Shown here piece by piece: positions 1 through 10,630 of a DNA stretch of 64,000 nt. Every line of letters starts with the position of its first letter. Position 1 is the stretch's first letter. The translations under genes were made by a program, and so were the position numbers. The notes under the pieces were generated by a model. It had not been told where the DNA came from. It did not search any database and saw only the letters and a program-made list of their open reading frames with translations. The DNA comes from Hyaloraphidium curvatum. Lineage: Eukaryota; Monoblepharomycota; Hyaloraphidiomycetes; Hyaloraphidiales; Hyaloraphidiaceae. The stretch is taken from positions 722,497 through 786,496 of the forward strand of contig JAIVFI010000012.1 in the NCBI GenBank assembly GCA_025558095.1, given 5' to 3'.

Positions 1-253
1 CGGGAAGCGCTTACCAGTGCCTCAGGGCACGGATCACGCGAGGGACGGCAAAATGGGACAATCATGATCATTCTTTGTAGTGTATGTTGCCGCGTGGCTG
101 ATCAGCGTCCCGTGGAGAACACAGGCAGGACATCGCGAGCCAAAAGCGCCTCGCTAGGTCACCTGCGCCTTTGACCGATGACCTGGAGGTGTGGGACGGT
201 CCGATTGTGGACTAGATTGGGCGGATCGCACGCGAGAAGGTCAGACGAGTGAA

Positions 254-805
254 TCAGTCTATTCGCACGACCACCCTTGGCATCCTTTTCCAAGTGTCCG
301 CCGCTGCGGCATCTCCCCCTCTCGACAAGGAGACGTGCACTCGAACGTAAACCTCCAGCGGCTCCAACGCATCCCGCACCTGCTGCATCCACCACACGTC
401 TGCCGGATTACTTCTCGAAAACGACAGATCGATTCGCCGAAGTGCGGCCAGTCGATTGCACATTTCCAGGAGGTCAACCACGTACGAAGGGTCCGGGAGG
501 ACGAGAATGAGGTTGACAACGGAATCTTGCTTCCTGAGTTCTGAAAATTTGTTTCGGTAACGGTCACGTTCCGCATCTTCGTTCAGGGTTCGCCAGTGAA
601 GCTCCAGAGAAATCACAACTGGCCGAAGGTTCTGCAGCTTCAGGACACCAATGCCATCCCCGTCAGACGCCCCAAGCGCAATTGTACGGAGCTTCGACGT
701 CGCAGTCGGGAAGGGCGCGAGACTCGAAGGCTTGATGGGGCGCCAGGTCGGCCATTCTTGCAGCTTCGTCGACTTGTCCAGGAGTGACAGCAGACATTGT
801 CCCAA
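254..805 (-). pseudogene. 3' fragment of an F-box/LRR-type gene (family C)
   Basis: The open frame of about 183 codons aligns over its whole length with the C-terminal half of the intact gene at 13245-14402. Shared stretches include a PFP.ATSKLR block, a VVNLILV/LVNVIVA block and the terminal MPRV.ID. The N-terminal half, including the F-box-like part, is missing. Just upstream the frame is closed by a stop, and weak similarity continues in another frame near 815-860, so a frameshift may mark the break. No ATG fits the family's start. I read it as a 5'-truncated, non-functional copy. A short protein of its own cannot be excluded. Confidence 0.7.
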
Positions 806-1118
806 AGACCTTCAATGCCCGGATTATAGAGGTCGACTCCCGGTCCCTTGAGGAGGGTGAACGATCCCAGACCGGCAGGCGATCGTTGCCCAACGGGCCG
901 GTGTGTGTGGGAGAACCCGACGACGGCGATCGGGGCAACAATGGGGGCGCAGACGACGACAGTGGCTCGGACTACGGCAACTTCGACTCCGCTGACGACG
1001 GTCACGGCGGTTTCGTGGGGCCCTACCGCCGCAACCACCGTACCCGGGACGAGGGCTGAGCATACGTTGACCTCGGAGGCAATCAGCAAAATCTTTCCAT
1101 CGCAGCAGCTGCAGCGCA
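806..1118. other. intergenic, no gene seen
   Basis: This lies between the family C fragment and the end of the CoA-transferase gene. It holds short GAC/GGC-rich low-complexity sequence. Nothing in either strand resembles a conserved protein or RNA. Confidence 0.4.
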
Positions 1119-2891
1119 CTACATCCTGCTCCTGCTCTTCAACCCCGCCCGCATCCGCCCCTCCCGCCCATTCTCGCGATCCCCGTCCCCCTCCTCCCCC
1201 TCCCGCGTCCACCGCGCCTCATCGTGGCCGTTCTTCCTCGTCGACCACCTCCAGGCTCCACACACCACCTGCCCGCCCTCCGCGACGAACCCGAACGGCG
1301 GCCTGAGGAACCCCAGCTTCCCCCTCGCGCACCGCCCGTGCGTGCCCCACCACCCCGGGTTCGCCGCACAGAGCTCATCCACCTGCGGCGCGAGGTGCGA
1401 GAGGAGCACGGGGGCGAGCGAAGCGACGTCCATCCCCGGATCCGAGAGCTGCGCCGGGATCCCGACGCCGGTGCTTCCCTCCTGCATGCCGAAAGAGAGC
1501 ACGTAGAACGCCGTCTGGCACAGCGACGTCTCGAGCATCACGTGCTCTCCCCCATCGTTCGTTGCCAGCGCGGCGAGGAGCCCCATCGCGAGCACTTCGC
1601 CCGTCATGAGGTCCAGCACCGTTGTCGGGAGCATCCGCGGCGTCTCCGCACCCGACGGCATCGCCAAACCAGTGAAGCACTGCGCGATCTGCTCCCACCC
1701 GCCGAGGTGGGACAGAGGGCCCGAGGGGCCGAAGCAGTTCTCGGAGAGGTAGTACAGGGGCCTACTCCGCGGGCGGCGACCGGATACAATCATCTCGTTG
1801 ATGCGGAAGGCGAGGGCGGGGAAGCCCAGGCCGAGCCTGTCGAGCGCGCCGAGGCGGTACCCCTGGATGATGACGTCCGTCTCGGGGAGGATCTCCTCGA
1901 AGAACACGCGGCGGTCCGCGTCCTTCTTCAGGTCCAAGAAAGCGGACCGTTTGCCCAGGGAGGTGTCAAGGACGAAGGCGTCGATGTCCGGCACGGTGGG
2001 GGAGGAGAGCTTGAGGACCTCGGCGCCGAGGGAGGCGAGGAGTTTGGAGGCGTGCGGGCCGGCGAGGATGCGGGAGAGGTCGAGGATTTTGAGGCCGGCG
2101 AGGGGTCGGAATGGCGTTGCTGGCGACAAAGGGTTCGCGGAACGAGATCCTTCCGAGCCGGGCACCGCTCCCGCGGGCCCCCCGGACGGCTTAACCGGCA
2201 GCGTGGATCTGACCAGCAATGGCATGGTGCCCAGCAGCCGCCCCTGCTCGGACTGCAGACACTCTTGCCTGGTCCTGACCATCGCCGCGCATGCCTCGTT
2301 CGCCCACAGCCGCTTCTCCGCCTCCTCGGCGGTCCAACCCGTCGCCGCGATCTTTGCCCTCAGAAACACCCGAGCAATTGCCTTGTCCTTCAGGTCCAGC
2401 TCGCGGAACGTCCTTTCGTCTGCCCGCGAGAACCCAAGCACCTCGAGCGTCCTCCTCGCCCCCATCGATTTGTGCAGGAAAACGTGCCTACCGTCCGCGA
2501 ACGCGTGCAGGCCCGTCAAAACAGAGCCGTACCCCCCGGCCTTGACGGCTTTGGCGAGGATGCCGGAGTCGAACTCCTCGCCGTCGAGCGTGATGAAGTG
2601 GTGGGAGAAGAGCGAGAGCACCGCGTGGGCGGGTGAGGAGGACGTCCGCGGCATGGATCCCGCGCGCCGTTCGGCGACGAGCGCAGCCAGCGCGGCGGTG
2701 GCGAGGGAGATCGCCGCGGCGGGCTCCGCGAGGCGGAACGGCGACGCGGCGGCGAACGCGGCGAGGAAGTCGCGCGCGGCGGCATCGAGCGGCGCGTCGG
2801 CCGCCGCGAGGGCGCGCTGGGCGGCAGCACCGGAGATGCCGAGTCGGAGCAGCAGCGCGCGGGCCGCCATTCCGGTCTGTTCGGGGTTCAT
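1119..2891 (-). CDS. CoA-transferase family III (CaiB/BaiF) protein
   Basis: A 590-residue protein in one exon. The N-terminal ~230 residues are alanine-rich and resemble an extra half-domain. From about residue 240 the classic class III CoA-transferase signature appears: PLAGLKILDLSRILAGP, then LGAEVLKL, and a later KRSAFLDLKK block with IIQGYRLGALDRLG. Members move CoA between carboxylic acids as formyl-, succinyl- or carnitine-CoA transferases; the substrate cannot be told here. The ATG at 2891 is the first Met giving the alanine-rich start, although the frame stays open further upstream. The C-terminal ~60 residues are Arg/Gly/Glu-rich and unlike the family, so the true 3' end may be altered by an unseen intron near 1350. 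A short basic insert near 1770 could be another small intron. Confidence 0.8.
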   Translation of the reverse strand: MNPEQTGMAARALLLRLGISGAAAQRALAAADAPLDAAARDFLAAFAAASPFRLAEPAAAISLATAALAALVAERRAGSMPRTSSSPAHAVLSLFSHHFITLDGEEFDSGILAKAVKAGGYGSVLTGLHAFADGRHVFLHKSMGARRTLEVLGFSRADERTFRELDLKDKAIARVFLRAKIAATGWTAEEAEKRLWANEACAAMVRTRQECLQSEQGRLLGTMPLLVRSTLPVKPSGGPAGAVPGSEGSRSANPLSPATPFRPLAGLKILDLSRILAGPHASKLLASLGAEVLKLSSPTVPDIDAFVLDTSLGKRSAFLDLKKDADRRVFFEEILPETDVIIQGYRLGALDRLGLGFPALAFRINEMIVSGRRPRSRPLYYLSENCFGPSGPLSHLGGWEQIAQCFTGLAMPSGAETPRMLPTTVLDLMTGEVLAMGLLAALATNDGGEHVMLETSLCQTAFYVLSFGMQEGSTGVGIPAQLSDPGMDVASLAPVLLSHLAPQVDELCAANPGWWGTHGRCARGKLGFLRPPFGFVAEGGQVVCGAWRWSTRKNGHDEARWTREGEEGDGDRENGREGRMRAGLKSRSRM

Positions 2892-3284
2892 GTTTGCACG
2901 CGGGAGACAGTCGATCGCGGGCACCGTCACGCGTTCCAGCTTGCCTGTGCCGCAGTCTCCAGGCTCCGTCCGCGCAAAGACGTTCCGACGCGTGGAAAGA
3001 AGGCCATGGAATCCGGGAAAGACCCGAACAGCAGCATACGGCGGCCTCGCCTCTCTCCCGCTCGAGCTGCTCGCCGCCGTCGTGCGCCCGTGAGCAACGG
3101 CAGCGTGGCCCCGCTGAAGCGGCGTGGGACCGGCACCTTCGGGAACAACACAGTGCCTCGAAGATGGCCGGACAAACGGACGTAGACTGCAAGAGACAAT
3201 CAACGACGCTATGGAGCGCAGCCCATGCAATTGTGGCGCACGCAGCCCCCTTCGCCTGCCTTTGCGTCAGGCACATCGATCGAC
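2892..3284. other. divergent intergenic region
   Basis: About 390 bp separate the CoA-transferase start (minus strand) from the kinase start (plus strand), so both promoters should lie here. No clear TATA box or repeat was recognised. Confidence 0.4.
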
Positions 3285-4699
3285 ATGTCCGGGACGGGGA
3301 CAAGCAACGAGCAAAACGAGCCCCCGATGGAGGGCGAATCCTCCCTTTTGGCGGGATTGGCGCTCGCAGTTTGCGGCGGCGTTTTCGCCGGCCTGGGCGC
3401 TGCGCTGCCAGCAGGTGTGCTCGCGCTGGGCGCAGGGGCGTTGCTTCAGCGTTCCAAGCGCGGGGCATTGGGGGAGAGCGCGCGGGAAGACGCGCCGAAG
3501 CGCGCTCGGCACGATGAGCCTAAATCACAGGTGAACGCGGCGGCGCCGCACGCTCCCGCGACGGTGATAGACTTGGACACTGCACCGGCACCGGCACCAA
3601 AGGCGTCGTCTACAATGCTGGTCATCGATCTCACCGACGATGCACCTGTGGCAGTGTCTCCAGCTGCGGGACCCATGGCAGGAAAGCCTGTCGTCTTGCG
3701 CGCAGACACCGACTACTTGCTGGAGGAGAAGGACGTGGACATCGACCACAAGGCAATAATCGGGGAAGGCGGCTTCGGGCAAGTTTTTCGGGGAAAGCTG
3801 CACGGAATCACGGATGTCGCGGTGAAGAAGTGCCGGACATGGAGGGCCCATGGTGAGGCGAGGGACTACTTCCGGGACGAACTGCTCGCGTGGGCAAGGA
3901 TGCCGCCTCGCCCGAATGGTTCGTCCGGCCGACCGACCCGTACCCTTCCCACTAAACCATTCCTTATCAGTGGTCCCCTTGCTTGGGTATCACCTCAACC
4001 CCGACTTCCTGGTTACGCGTTACTACCCTCATTGCAACCTAAAGAAGTACCTCGCGGGCAAAGGATGGCCTGTACGTGAATCTCTCAAGCTCCTCCACGA
4101 CGCCGCAAAGGGCATGGTGTTTATCCACGCCTCTCACATCGTCCACTCCGACCTCAAAGCCGAGAACGTGCTTGTCGACGTCGACAGCGGCGATCATGCC
4201 ACAGCGTTGGTGACGGACTTCGGCCTGGCCAAGCGACGCGTCAAATTCGAGAGCGGCGAGAGCCGCTACGAAGGCGCCCGCGGATTCTCTCTTCACTTTG
4301 CGGCGCCAGAGCTGCTCACACCACGGGGCGCCACGAAACCTTCCTCCGACGTGTGGTCGTTCGGCATGATGTGCTACCAGGTCCTCATGTGTGGCGCCTT
4401 GCCGTACGCCAATAGGGGGACAGACCACGTGGTAAGGCATCGCTCGATCCCGCCCAGTTCTTTTCGTCGCATCTCAACCACCGCCCCAGATCCGTTATGC
4501 CATCTCCAGAGGGGAGCATCCGACCCTAGAAAGTGCATTCAGGATTCCGCCAGCGCTGCGGGAGCTCATGGTGTGCTGCTGGGACTTCACTCCCGAGAGG
4601 CGGCCGACAATGGCGGAAGTTGAGCGGCGACTTTGCCAGATTTGGGAGGACTATGAGGAGGATCGGGATGCCACATTGAGCAGAACTGTATCTAATTGA
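3285..4699 (+). CDS. TKL-type protein kinase with N-terminal hydrophobic segment and SUMO-interaction-like motifs
   Basis: Exons 3285-3918, 3971-4431 and 4490-4699 give 434 residues. A long hydrophobic stretch (about 20-54) suggests a membrane anchor. It is followed by a basic linker with two motifs like SUMO-interacting motifs, VIDLD (~94) and VIDLTDD (~113). The kinase domain starts with GEGGFGQVFRG (~161), has the VAIK-type lysine in AVKK (~181), HSDLKAENVL (~270, Arg of HRD replaced by Ser), DFGLAKR (~294) and an APELL activation-loop end. Catalytic Asp, Asn and DFG are kept, so activity is likely. Intron 1 (52 bp) interrupts the HPN-V-VPLLGY region and intron 2 (58 bp) lies before the last helices. 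The kinase at 61525 has introns at exactly the same places. The ATG at 3285 was preferred; an in-frame ATG at 3225 would add 20 residues. Confidence 0.85.
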
Positions 4700-4857
4700 C
4701 TCCCGTTGCGTCATGATAGCTCCACGTGCATGCCCCGACGGGCATGGCCTAACAGCGTGCGGAGTTTCTTCGTCAGCTGGCGATTCTCAACTTCCCGCCT
4801 CGATTTCGACGAACATAAACACCTCCTAGACGCGTCAAAACGGCGTCACTACTGGAG

Positions 4858-5826
4858 ATGGACCCTGCATCAGCAGAAAGCGGCTCGAACGCCCTGCCGC
4901 CGCCGCAGGCGTGCCTCGCGTCGCTCCCGCCCGAGCTGCTCCCCGCCGTCGCTGCACCCGCTGGGGCGCCGGGATCTCGCCCGCTGCGCCGCAACCTGCC
5001 GCGCACTGCACGCCGCCGCGATGCCTCTACTGCTACGCGCCCTGCGGCCCGTGCGACGAGACTTCCCGCTCTTCGAACGCGTGCTCAAGAACCGGCTCCT
5101 CGCGGACATGGTGCGCGAGCTCGATTTGGACGGCGGGCTGGGACAAAAGGACATGGCGTGGTGCCTGCGCGTCTTTCGGAGGATCAGGCAGCTGCGCGTC
5201 GAGTTGGCTTGGAACTGCATCCCCGCGCCGGATGCCCTGCGGGGCATCGAGGGCCTTGAACACCTGGAGCTGGGGTTCCGCGACCACGGCGGCGACGTCT
5301 TTCTGGCTGCGGCGATTTTTCCTCCATCGCTGCGGAGTCTTGCTATAAAGGTGGCACCTTGGGTCACGCAGGCGCCGCCGGAAGGATTGCTGCGGCGGAT
5401 CGAGGAGGGGTCCCCGCGGCTGGATTCGCTCTCGTTCGCACTCGTCACGAGCGACAGCAGGCCGCAATCTTTGTTCCTGAAGCGGCTGGAGAGGATCATC
5501 AGGGCCTCGTGGGGAAGCTCGAGGCACTCACAAGCGGTGCGGCCGCGTTGCCGAGAGAGCTGGTCGAGCACGCGCTGTTCGCTCCGAGGACGCTGGAACT
5601 GCACTTTTCCCACGGGGAAATTGTCCCCGATTGGCTCCTCGCGAGGCCGGCCCACTGCACCGGATCCGCGACTATCCAACGGCAGGGCGGCGCACCCCCA
5701 CACGTACTGCCGATTCTGGGCGGGTTGCCCCATGCCGCCGGGCCGCCTCGTATCAGGCTCCTCAGACGGCAAACTCCTGACGTACCGCCTGCTACTACAC
5801 CGAGTCCGCCACCAAGTGCAACATGA
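4858..5826 (+). pseudogene. frameshifted F-box/LRR-type gene (family A)
   Basis: This is a near-parallel copy of the intact gene at 10631-11848. It begins at ATG 4858 with the same LASLPPELLPAV F-box start, then one extra G near 4952 throws the frame. The rest of the F-box (PLGRRDLARCAATCRAL) and the leucine-rich part continue in the +1 frame to about 5500. A second shift near 5500 then moves it to a third frame (DHQGLVGKL). Similarity fades after 5640. Neither indel lies in a homopolymer long enough to blame sequencing easily. A functional product is unlikely. Confidence 0.85.
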
Positions 5827-5910
5827 GGGACCCCGCGGACCCACAACGACGAGGTATCATTCAGAGGCGTTCATCGTTCGCGCCTGTACAGAACACCGCC
5901 GGCAATCGAT

Positions 5911-7077
5911 TCACTCCCCATAGAACACCGACTCGGTTTCCTCGACATACTCCCAGTACCCAGTTCGCCGCAGCTCCTGCGCCAGATGGCCGTCCATGCC
6001 GACGTGACCCGCCCTCTCCCTCCAGTAATCCACCCCCTTCCGCAGCTTGTCCCGCTCTTCCTCGCCGAAGATCAGCGGACCCGGATTGGCCAGGCAGAGG
6101 ATCTCGATGCTGAACCGCAGGTGCTGGTTCCTCTGCAACCAGTCGAGCAGCTTCAGGTGTCCCGAGCGTCCCAGCTCCAGCGCCGAGACCTCGAGGCGAT
6201 CGCTGCGCACCTCGGCCAGCGAAGGCGGCGGGTTGAACGAGACCAGCACGTGCGATCCGAGCGATGCGACCTCGAGGGCGGAAACGGAGGGGAGCCTGGT
6301 GCCGGCGCGTGCGTCCGCGACGAACGACTCGACCTGGGCGGGCCCGCAGTACGTCTTCGACAGGATGACCCTTCGGGGGCGGAAGTCGGGCTCGCTGTAA
6401 AGAACCTCTGCTGTTGGTGCATTGTAGTGCTAGCCCGTAACCCTGGAGAGGGCGTCCCGGTTGTTGCGGCACCAGTTCGTTGCGACGACCGAGGTGAGCT
6501 TCAGATCGACCTGCTCCACGGCCGATGCTCCGGCGACGAGGTCGCGGAACGCGGTGCTGAGCCTCTCGGGATTCATCGCGGTGTACCTGAGCTTCCGAAG
6601 TTTGGGAAAGGCGAAGGTCGATTGCACCAGGGGCCCGTCGGGTTCGCGGAGTCCGAGATGCGTGACCTCGAGCTCTTCGAGGGAGCCCGGTAGACCTTGG
6701 AGAACCGCGCGGATGACTGCATCTTCTTTGAACTGAAATGATGCCGAAACCAGGTTGGTGGCTTCCGACAGGAGCTCCCGCAAAGGCGCGTGTAAGTAAT
6801 GAACGGCGCCCAAGGGCGCGCAGGCGGTGTAAAGGCTTCGCGCGTGGACGAGAAAACCGTGTTAATTCCAGAACGACACCCTCTCGTTCAGGGGAGCCAT
6901 CTGACCCCGCCACCGGTGCGCGAAGTGCGTGAAAAGGAGGCGCGCGAGCATGGCCAAGGAACCGCGCGAGGCGCAGGCGCGCTCGAGCTGCGAGCGGCGC
7001 GGGAGGAAGTCGGCCACGCGGTAGAGGACTTCGGGAGGAAGCAGAGATCGTTCTTCTTGGTACGCCGGGGTCTCCAT
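5911..7077 (-). pseudogene. F-box/LRR-type gene (family B) with two in-frame stops
   Basis: From ATG 7077 the reading frame aligns end to end with the family B genes at 11865-13136 and 45187-46404. It carries the F-box-like LLPPEVLYRVADFLPRRSQL start, the EELEV leucine-rich part and the PDFRPRR block. It stays in one frame for ~389 codons but is broken twice. A TAA near 6862 sits where paralogues have Arg after a conserved Trp. A TAG at 6430 sits at or next to a Trp conserved in both paralogues (TAWD/TTWH). No frameshifts are seen. It is most simply a young pseudogene; translation through the stops cannot be excluded from sequence. Confidence 0.8.
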
Positions 7078-7524
7078 GGCCGGTGAGGATGAGCGGAGGA
7101 GCAGTCGATGCCCGGGGGCTTTCACACGCGCCAGCTGTCACCCCGGGCACAACATTGTCCCCCCGAGGTTCCAAATGGCCATCCTCGAGGCTGCTATAGG
7201 GCTCTACGCTCCAGTGCAGCCCGGCACGGATCCTTTGCACCTGCTCGGAAGCCGGCAGAAGGTTCCTCCGGTCTCGGAATCGCTCGCAGATTGTCCCCGG
7301 CGCGACCTGTTCGACCAGCTGCCCGGGCTTGCGGAGTACAGGCGCGCAAGTGTTGTGAAAGCACTTAGAGAGCCTGGAGAGTTCCCGCGGGGGACCAGGG
7401 GCTAGGCGACCACGTACGTTCCCACAACGACTTCTATCGATATCAATGCGCACGCGTGCGACCTAGGCGATCCAATCCCATATCCATCCCAAATACGACC
7501 TACAGCTGGAGCCAAGGAGCGTGA
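7078..7524. other. intergenic, no gene seen
   Basis: This lies between the family B pseudogene start and the 3' end of the cysteine-rich gene. Only short unsupported frames are present. Confidence 0.4.
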
Positions 7525-8294
7525 TCAGGCTTCCCTGCAGCACCCGCCGATGTTTCCCACCCCCCCCGGCCCAGCGAGCCCGCAATTTCCCGAGCCGGAT
7601 CCCACGACCCCGGTCGAGGTGTCGCACGCCGGCGGATCCCCTGACGTGAACACAGCCATCTCGGTCGTCTTGCCGTCGACGACGCAGACCTTCATGACGT
7701 TGCACCACGAGTCCATCTGCGCGCGTGGCAGGCAGCACCCCATGTTGCAGCTCCCGGTCGACGACTCGGTGCCCTCCGCAAGGGGCAGGCCGGTGGCCCA
7801 GTCGCAGGCGATCCAGCTGTCTACGCCGGCGTTGCACTGCCTGGAGCCGGGGTATTCCGTAGCTTCGCAGAGTGGGTTCGGGCCGGTGTCGTAGCGCTTG
7901 TATAGGGCGCGGGTGTCAAGAGCCCCAACGCAGGCGACAGTGTTGAGGGGAGCACCAGGGTAGGCGAAGTCGCCTAAGGGGGGAAGGGGCAGACATGTCA
8001 GGCCTTCGTCCGCCGCCGGTCAGGCGGGTCCCTCCCACAGAAGTGCTCCGGGTTGCAGTCCGCGCAGCTGCGCCGGAACACGATGGACACGGGGGCGTTG
8101 GCGTCGCTTCCCTTGAGCGGCCTGCAACGTGGGCGTGAGAGAAGCGGATCCGACGCGGTGGGGGATGCGGTACGGTTGGGGGACGGGAATCGAGGGTCAG
8201 CTCGCGCGCAGGAGAGTGACCCCGCAACTTGCCTCGCGACGGCAGCTCCAACGAGCGCCAATGTGGCAGCGGCGAAGAGCAGGAGGCCGTGCAT
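7525..8294 (-). CDS. secreted cysteine-rich protein, function unknown
   Basis: Exons 8039-8294 and 7525-7973 (intron 65 bp, GTGGGA...TTAG) splice to 234 residues. The first ~20 residues form a clear signal peptide (MHGLLLFAAATLALVGAAVA). The mature part has about a dozen cysteines, including CNMGCC and a terminal GGCC, with no membrane segment after the signal. It should therefore be exported and disulphide-bonded. The splice restores a continuous frame across F-C-D-F-A-Y-P and joins two cysteine-rich halves, which supports the model. I do not recognise the family. A small extracellular effector-like or cell-wall protein is possible, but this rests only on size, export and cysteines. Confidence 0.7.
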
Positions 8295-8973
8295 TGCGAC
8301 AACTTGTTTTCTGGTGGATTGCGGACGTCCCTCAACGCACGGCCACCGTTTTTCCTGAGCTCGAAGGGAAACAACCCCAGCCTCCGCGATCGGGCTGCGG
8401 AACGGCCATCGCGTTGCTCGTTTCGCACCCAGCTTTAGGCAAGCATTTCGGAAAGCAGAACCAGGTCGGTTTCCAGCTCCGCGGTGAATGCGTGAGCGGC
8501 AAACTTTTCGCCAGTTGGTGGCCGTGCCAATTTCGAGGATCCGGTCAGGGGGAGAGCACTCGGAAAAACGGTCCGCAAAGCCCGTCGGGTCGGCCAGAGG
8601 CTTTTGTGCCGCAGTTGAAGCCTTTATCTACCCTGACGTTGGCCTACCGGCCCCCCTGCCATGCCCTAGCCCGACCGTAGCCCTGCCGTATACCCCCCAG
8701 CCCATACCTCCTCGCCCCAGCCGACCCCGGCCGTCGTTTGCATAAGCCCGGCCCTCTCCACGACTTCTGTAGCGTCCAGCGGCGGCAGCGAGGCCGGCCG
8801 ATCGTCGTTCCTCGTGCGGGGTGGATCGGCACGACGCCTCCGCAATATTGCGAGTTGGCAGAGGGGCAGATGGGTGGTCGGACCCGACCCGCTGCCACCC
8901 CTCATCGTTCCCCGCCCGCCGCGTGCGGTGCATTCACCGCACAGAAAGGTGTTCCATTCCACACGACCGCGGC
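8295..8973. other. intergenic region without a recognised gene
   Basis: About 680 bp upstream of the cysteine-rich gene and downstream of the seven-helix gene. Frames here are antisense or random. No RNA gene or repeat was recognised. Confidence 0.4.
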
Positions 8974-10590
8974 TCACGAGCCGGCGCGGCAAGCAAAGTC
9001 CATGGTCGCCGTGATCCCGAGCCCCCTGACGATGCTCCACAGCCCGACCACGAGCGTGACCAGCGTGACCACCACCACGGTCCTCACGACATCGTAATCG
9101 ACCGCAAACCCGAGGAACCTCCCCCGGAACCTCGCCACATCGGCGTACGAGGCGAGCACGGCGTCGTGCCGGCGGATGTCGGCGGCGAGCCCGGTGCCGC
9201 GGACCACGGGCAGCTCGCGGATCTCGCGCTGCGCTTCGAGGTACAGGTCGCGGATGGAGGTCACCTGGGCGTTGGAGGCGGCGAGGGAGATGAGGTCGAT
9301 GAGGGCGTGGCTGAGCAGCACGTTGGCGAGGTATGCAAGGTAGAAGGCGGGAACACACAACCCCGCGATCTGGAAACGCGGCGTGAGAACTCGAGAATAG
9401 AGCCACTCGTTCCGTTGGGGTCTCACGATGTTGATGAGAGCCAAAACAACCGCCCCGAATGACGAGAACAGGGTCAACCTCGAGAAGCTGAAACTGGATA
9501 TCCTCGTCCTCCAAACCGCCGTGAAGACGGCATGGAGCTCCGCGTACGGCTCGTCCGACACCGGCTCGCCGAGACGCGAAGCACCGGAGCGGAGGCGGAG
9601 GAGCAGATCCGCCAGGGCGAGCTTCATGGTCTTGTGTGCGACGCGCTCCGACAGCCTGAAGGTGCCGACATTCCCGGGGAAGCGGCAGATCGGGTTCACG
9701 TTGTGGCCAGCCAGACAGAGAACGGCGAATGCTCCGAGCGCAGCGGACCACGGAGTCGTCCAGAATTCACTCGCGAGGGTTACGACGGGGGTCCAGATCA
9801 TCATGAGCCCCATGCCGGTCATGAGAACCACCCTGAAGGAAGCCTCGAGGATCCGCAGCCAGGCAATGGCGCGGCCCAGGCCACCGGCGCATCCGGGAAG
9901 GCTGCAAGGACAGAGAGGATCGTTCGGATCGTGCGCGAGGAGCAGGAAACGCTCCGATTTCCCGGACCGCACAACGAGCTCCGTCCACCGTGCGAGGCCG
10001 GCGAGAGGGAACGCGTCGAGCAGCCCGGAACCGGATCGGGGCCGCGCGCCGAGCGCCCGGCGGTAGATGTCGAACGAAGGGTTGACGAGGAGGATCTGCG
10101 CCGCAAAGGCGAGCCACGTCGCATAGCCGATGGCGAGCTCCTTCGTGGCGAACAGGTCGCCGCGGAAGGCCCAAGTTGCCGAAACGGCGGCAGCCAGCCC
10201 TATGAAGACAACTGCGCTGCGCTCCAGGCTCCGGGCGGCAAACGGGGTCAACCACAGCTGCAGTGCCGTGATCGAGCGCAGGGCCGGCTGGGCGGCCAAT
10301 CCCGCCAGCAGCTCCTTCTTGCCGAGCGGTCGGGCAATTCGGAGCCGCTCCGCACGATCTGGCGGCGGCGGGATTCCGGAGAAGGAGGGGACGAGCGCCG
10401 GGAACGACGGCACCACGGCGAGGTACTCGGGCGGCGTCACGATGAAGCTCCCTTTGCCGTCCGCGTCCGCCGGGGCCTCTGCCGCGTTTAGTATGTCCAC
10501 GACGACGGCTCTGTCGCCGGTGCCGTGCTCGGGGGCCTCCAGGTGACACTGTGCACTATGCGAGGAAACGTCGGCGGAATCGCGGTCCAT
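8974..10590 (-). CDS. multi-pass (about seven-helix) membrane protein, possibly gustatory-receptor-like
   Basis: A single-exon protein of 538 residues. After a ~110-residue polar N-terminus there are about seven hydrophobic segments. They start near SAVVFIGLAAAVSATWAF, continue through paired helices in the middle (MTGMGLMMIW, LGAFAVLCLAG), and end with a last helix close to the C-terminus (VVVVTLVTLVVGLWSIV). The cytosolic-type loop before the last helix is long and charged. The topology (seven helices, long N-terminus, last helix near the C-terminal end) recalls the insect gustatory-receptor-like (GRL) proteins reported from chytrids, but no diagnostic motif is certain. Start ATG 10590 lies only 40 bp from the divergent F-box gene at 10631. 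Confidence 0.7.
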   Translation of the reverse strand: MDRDSADVSSHSAQCHLEAPEHGTGDRAVVVDILNAAEAPADADGKGSFIVTPPEYLAVVPSFPALVPSFSGIPPPPDRAERLRIARPLGKKELLAGLAAQPALRSITALQLWLTPFAARSLERSAVVFIGLAAAVSATWAFRGDLFATKELAIGYATWLAFAAQILLVNPSFDIYRRALGARPRSGSGLLDAFPLAGLARWTELVVRSGKSERFLLLAHDPNDPLCPCSLPGCAGGLGRAIAWLRILEASFRVVLMTGMGLMMIWTPVVTLASEFWTTPWSAALGAFAVLCLAGHNVNPICRFPGNVGTFRLSERVAHKTMKLALADLLLRLRSGASRLGEPVSDEPYAELHAVFTAVWRTRISSFSFSRLTLFSSFGAVVLALINIVRPQRNEWLYSRVLTPRFQIAGLCVPAFYLAYLANVLLSHALIDLISLAASNAQVTSIRDLYLEAQREIRELPVVRGTGLAADIRRHDAVLASYADVARFRGRFLGFAVDYDVVRTVVVVTLVTLVVGLWSIVRGLGITATMDFACRAGS

Positions 10591-10630
10591 CTCGCCGCGC
10601 CAAGGATCCCGACGCCTCGAAGACACGGCA

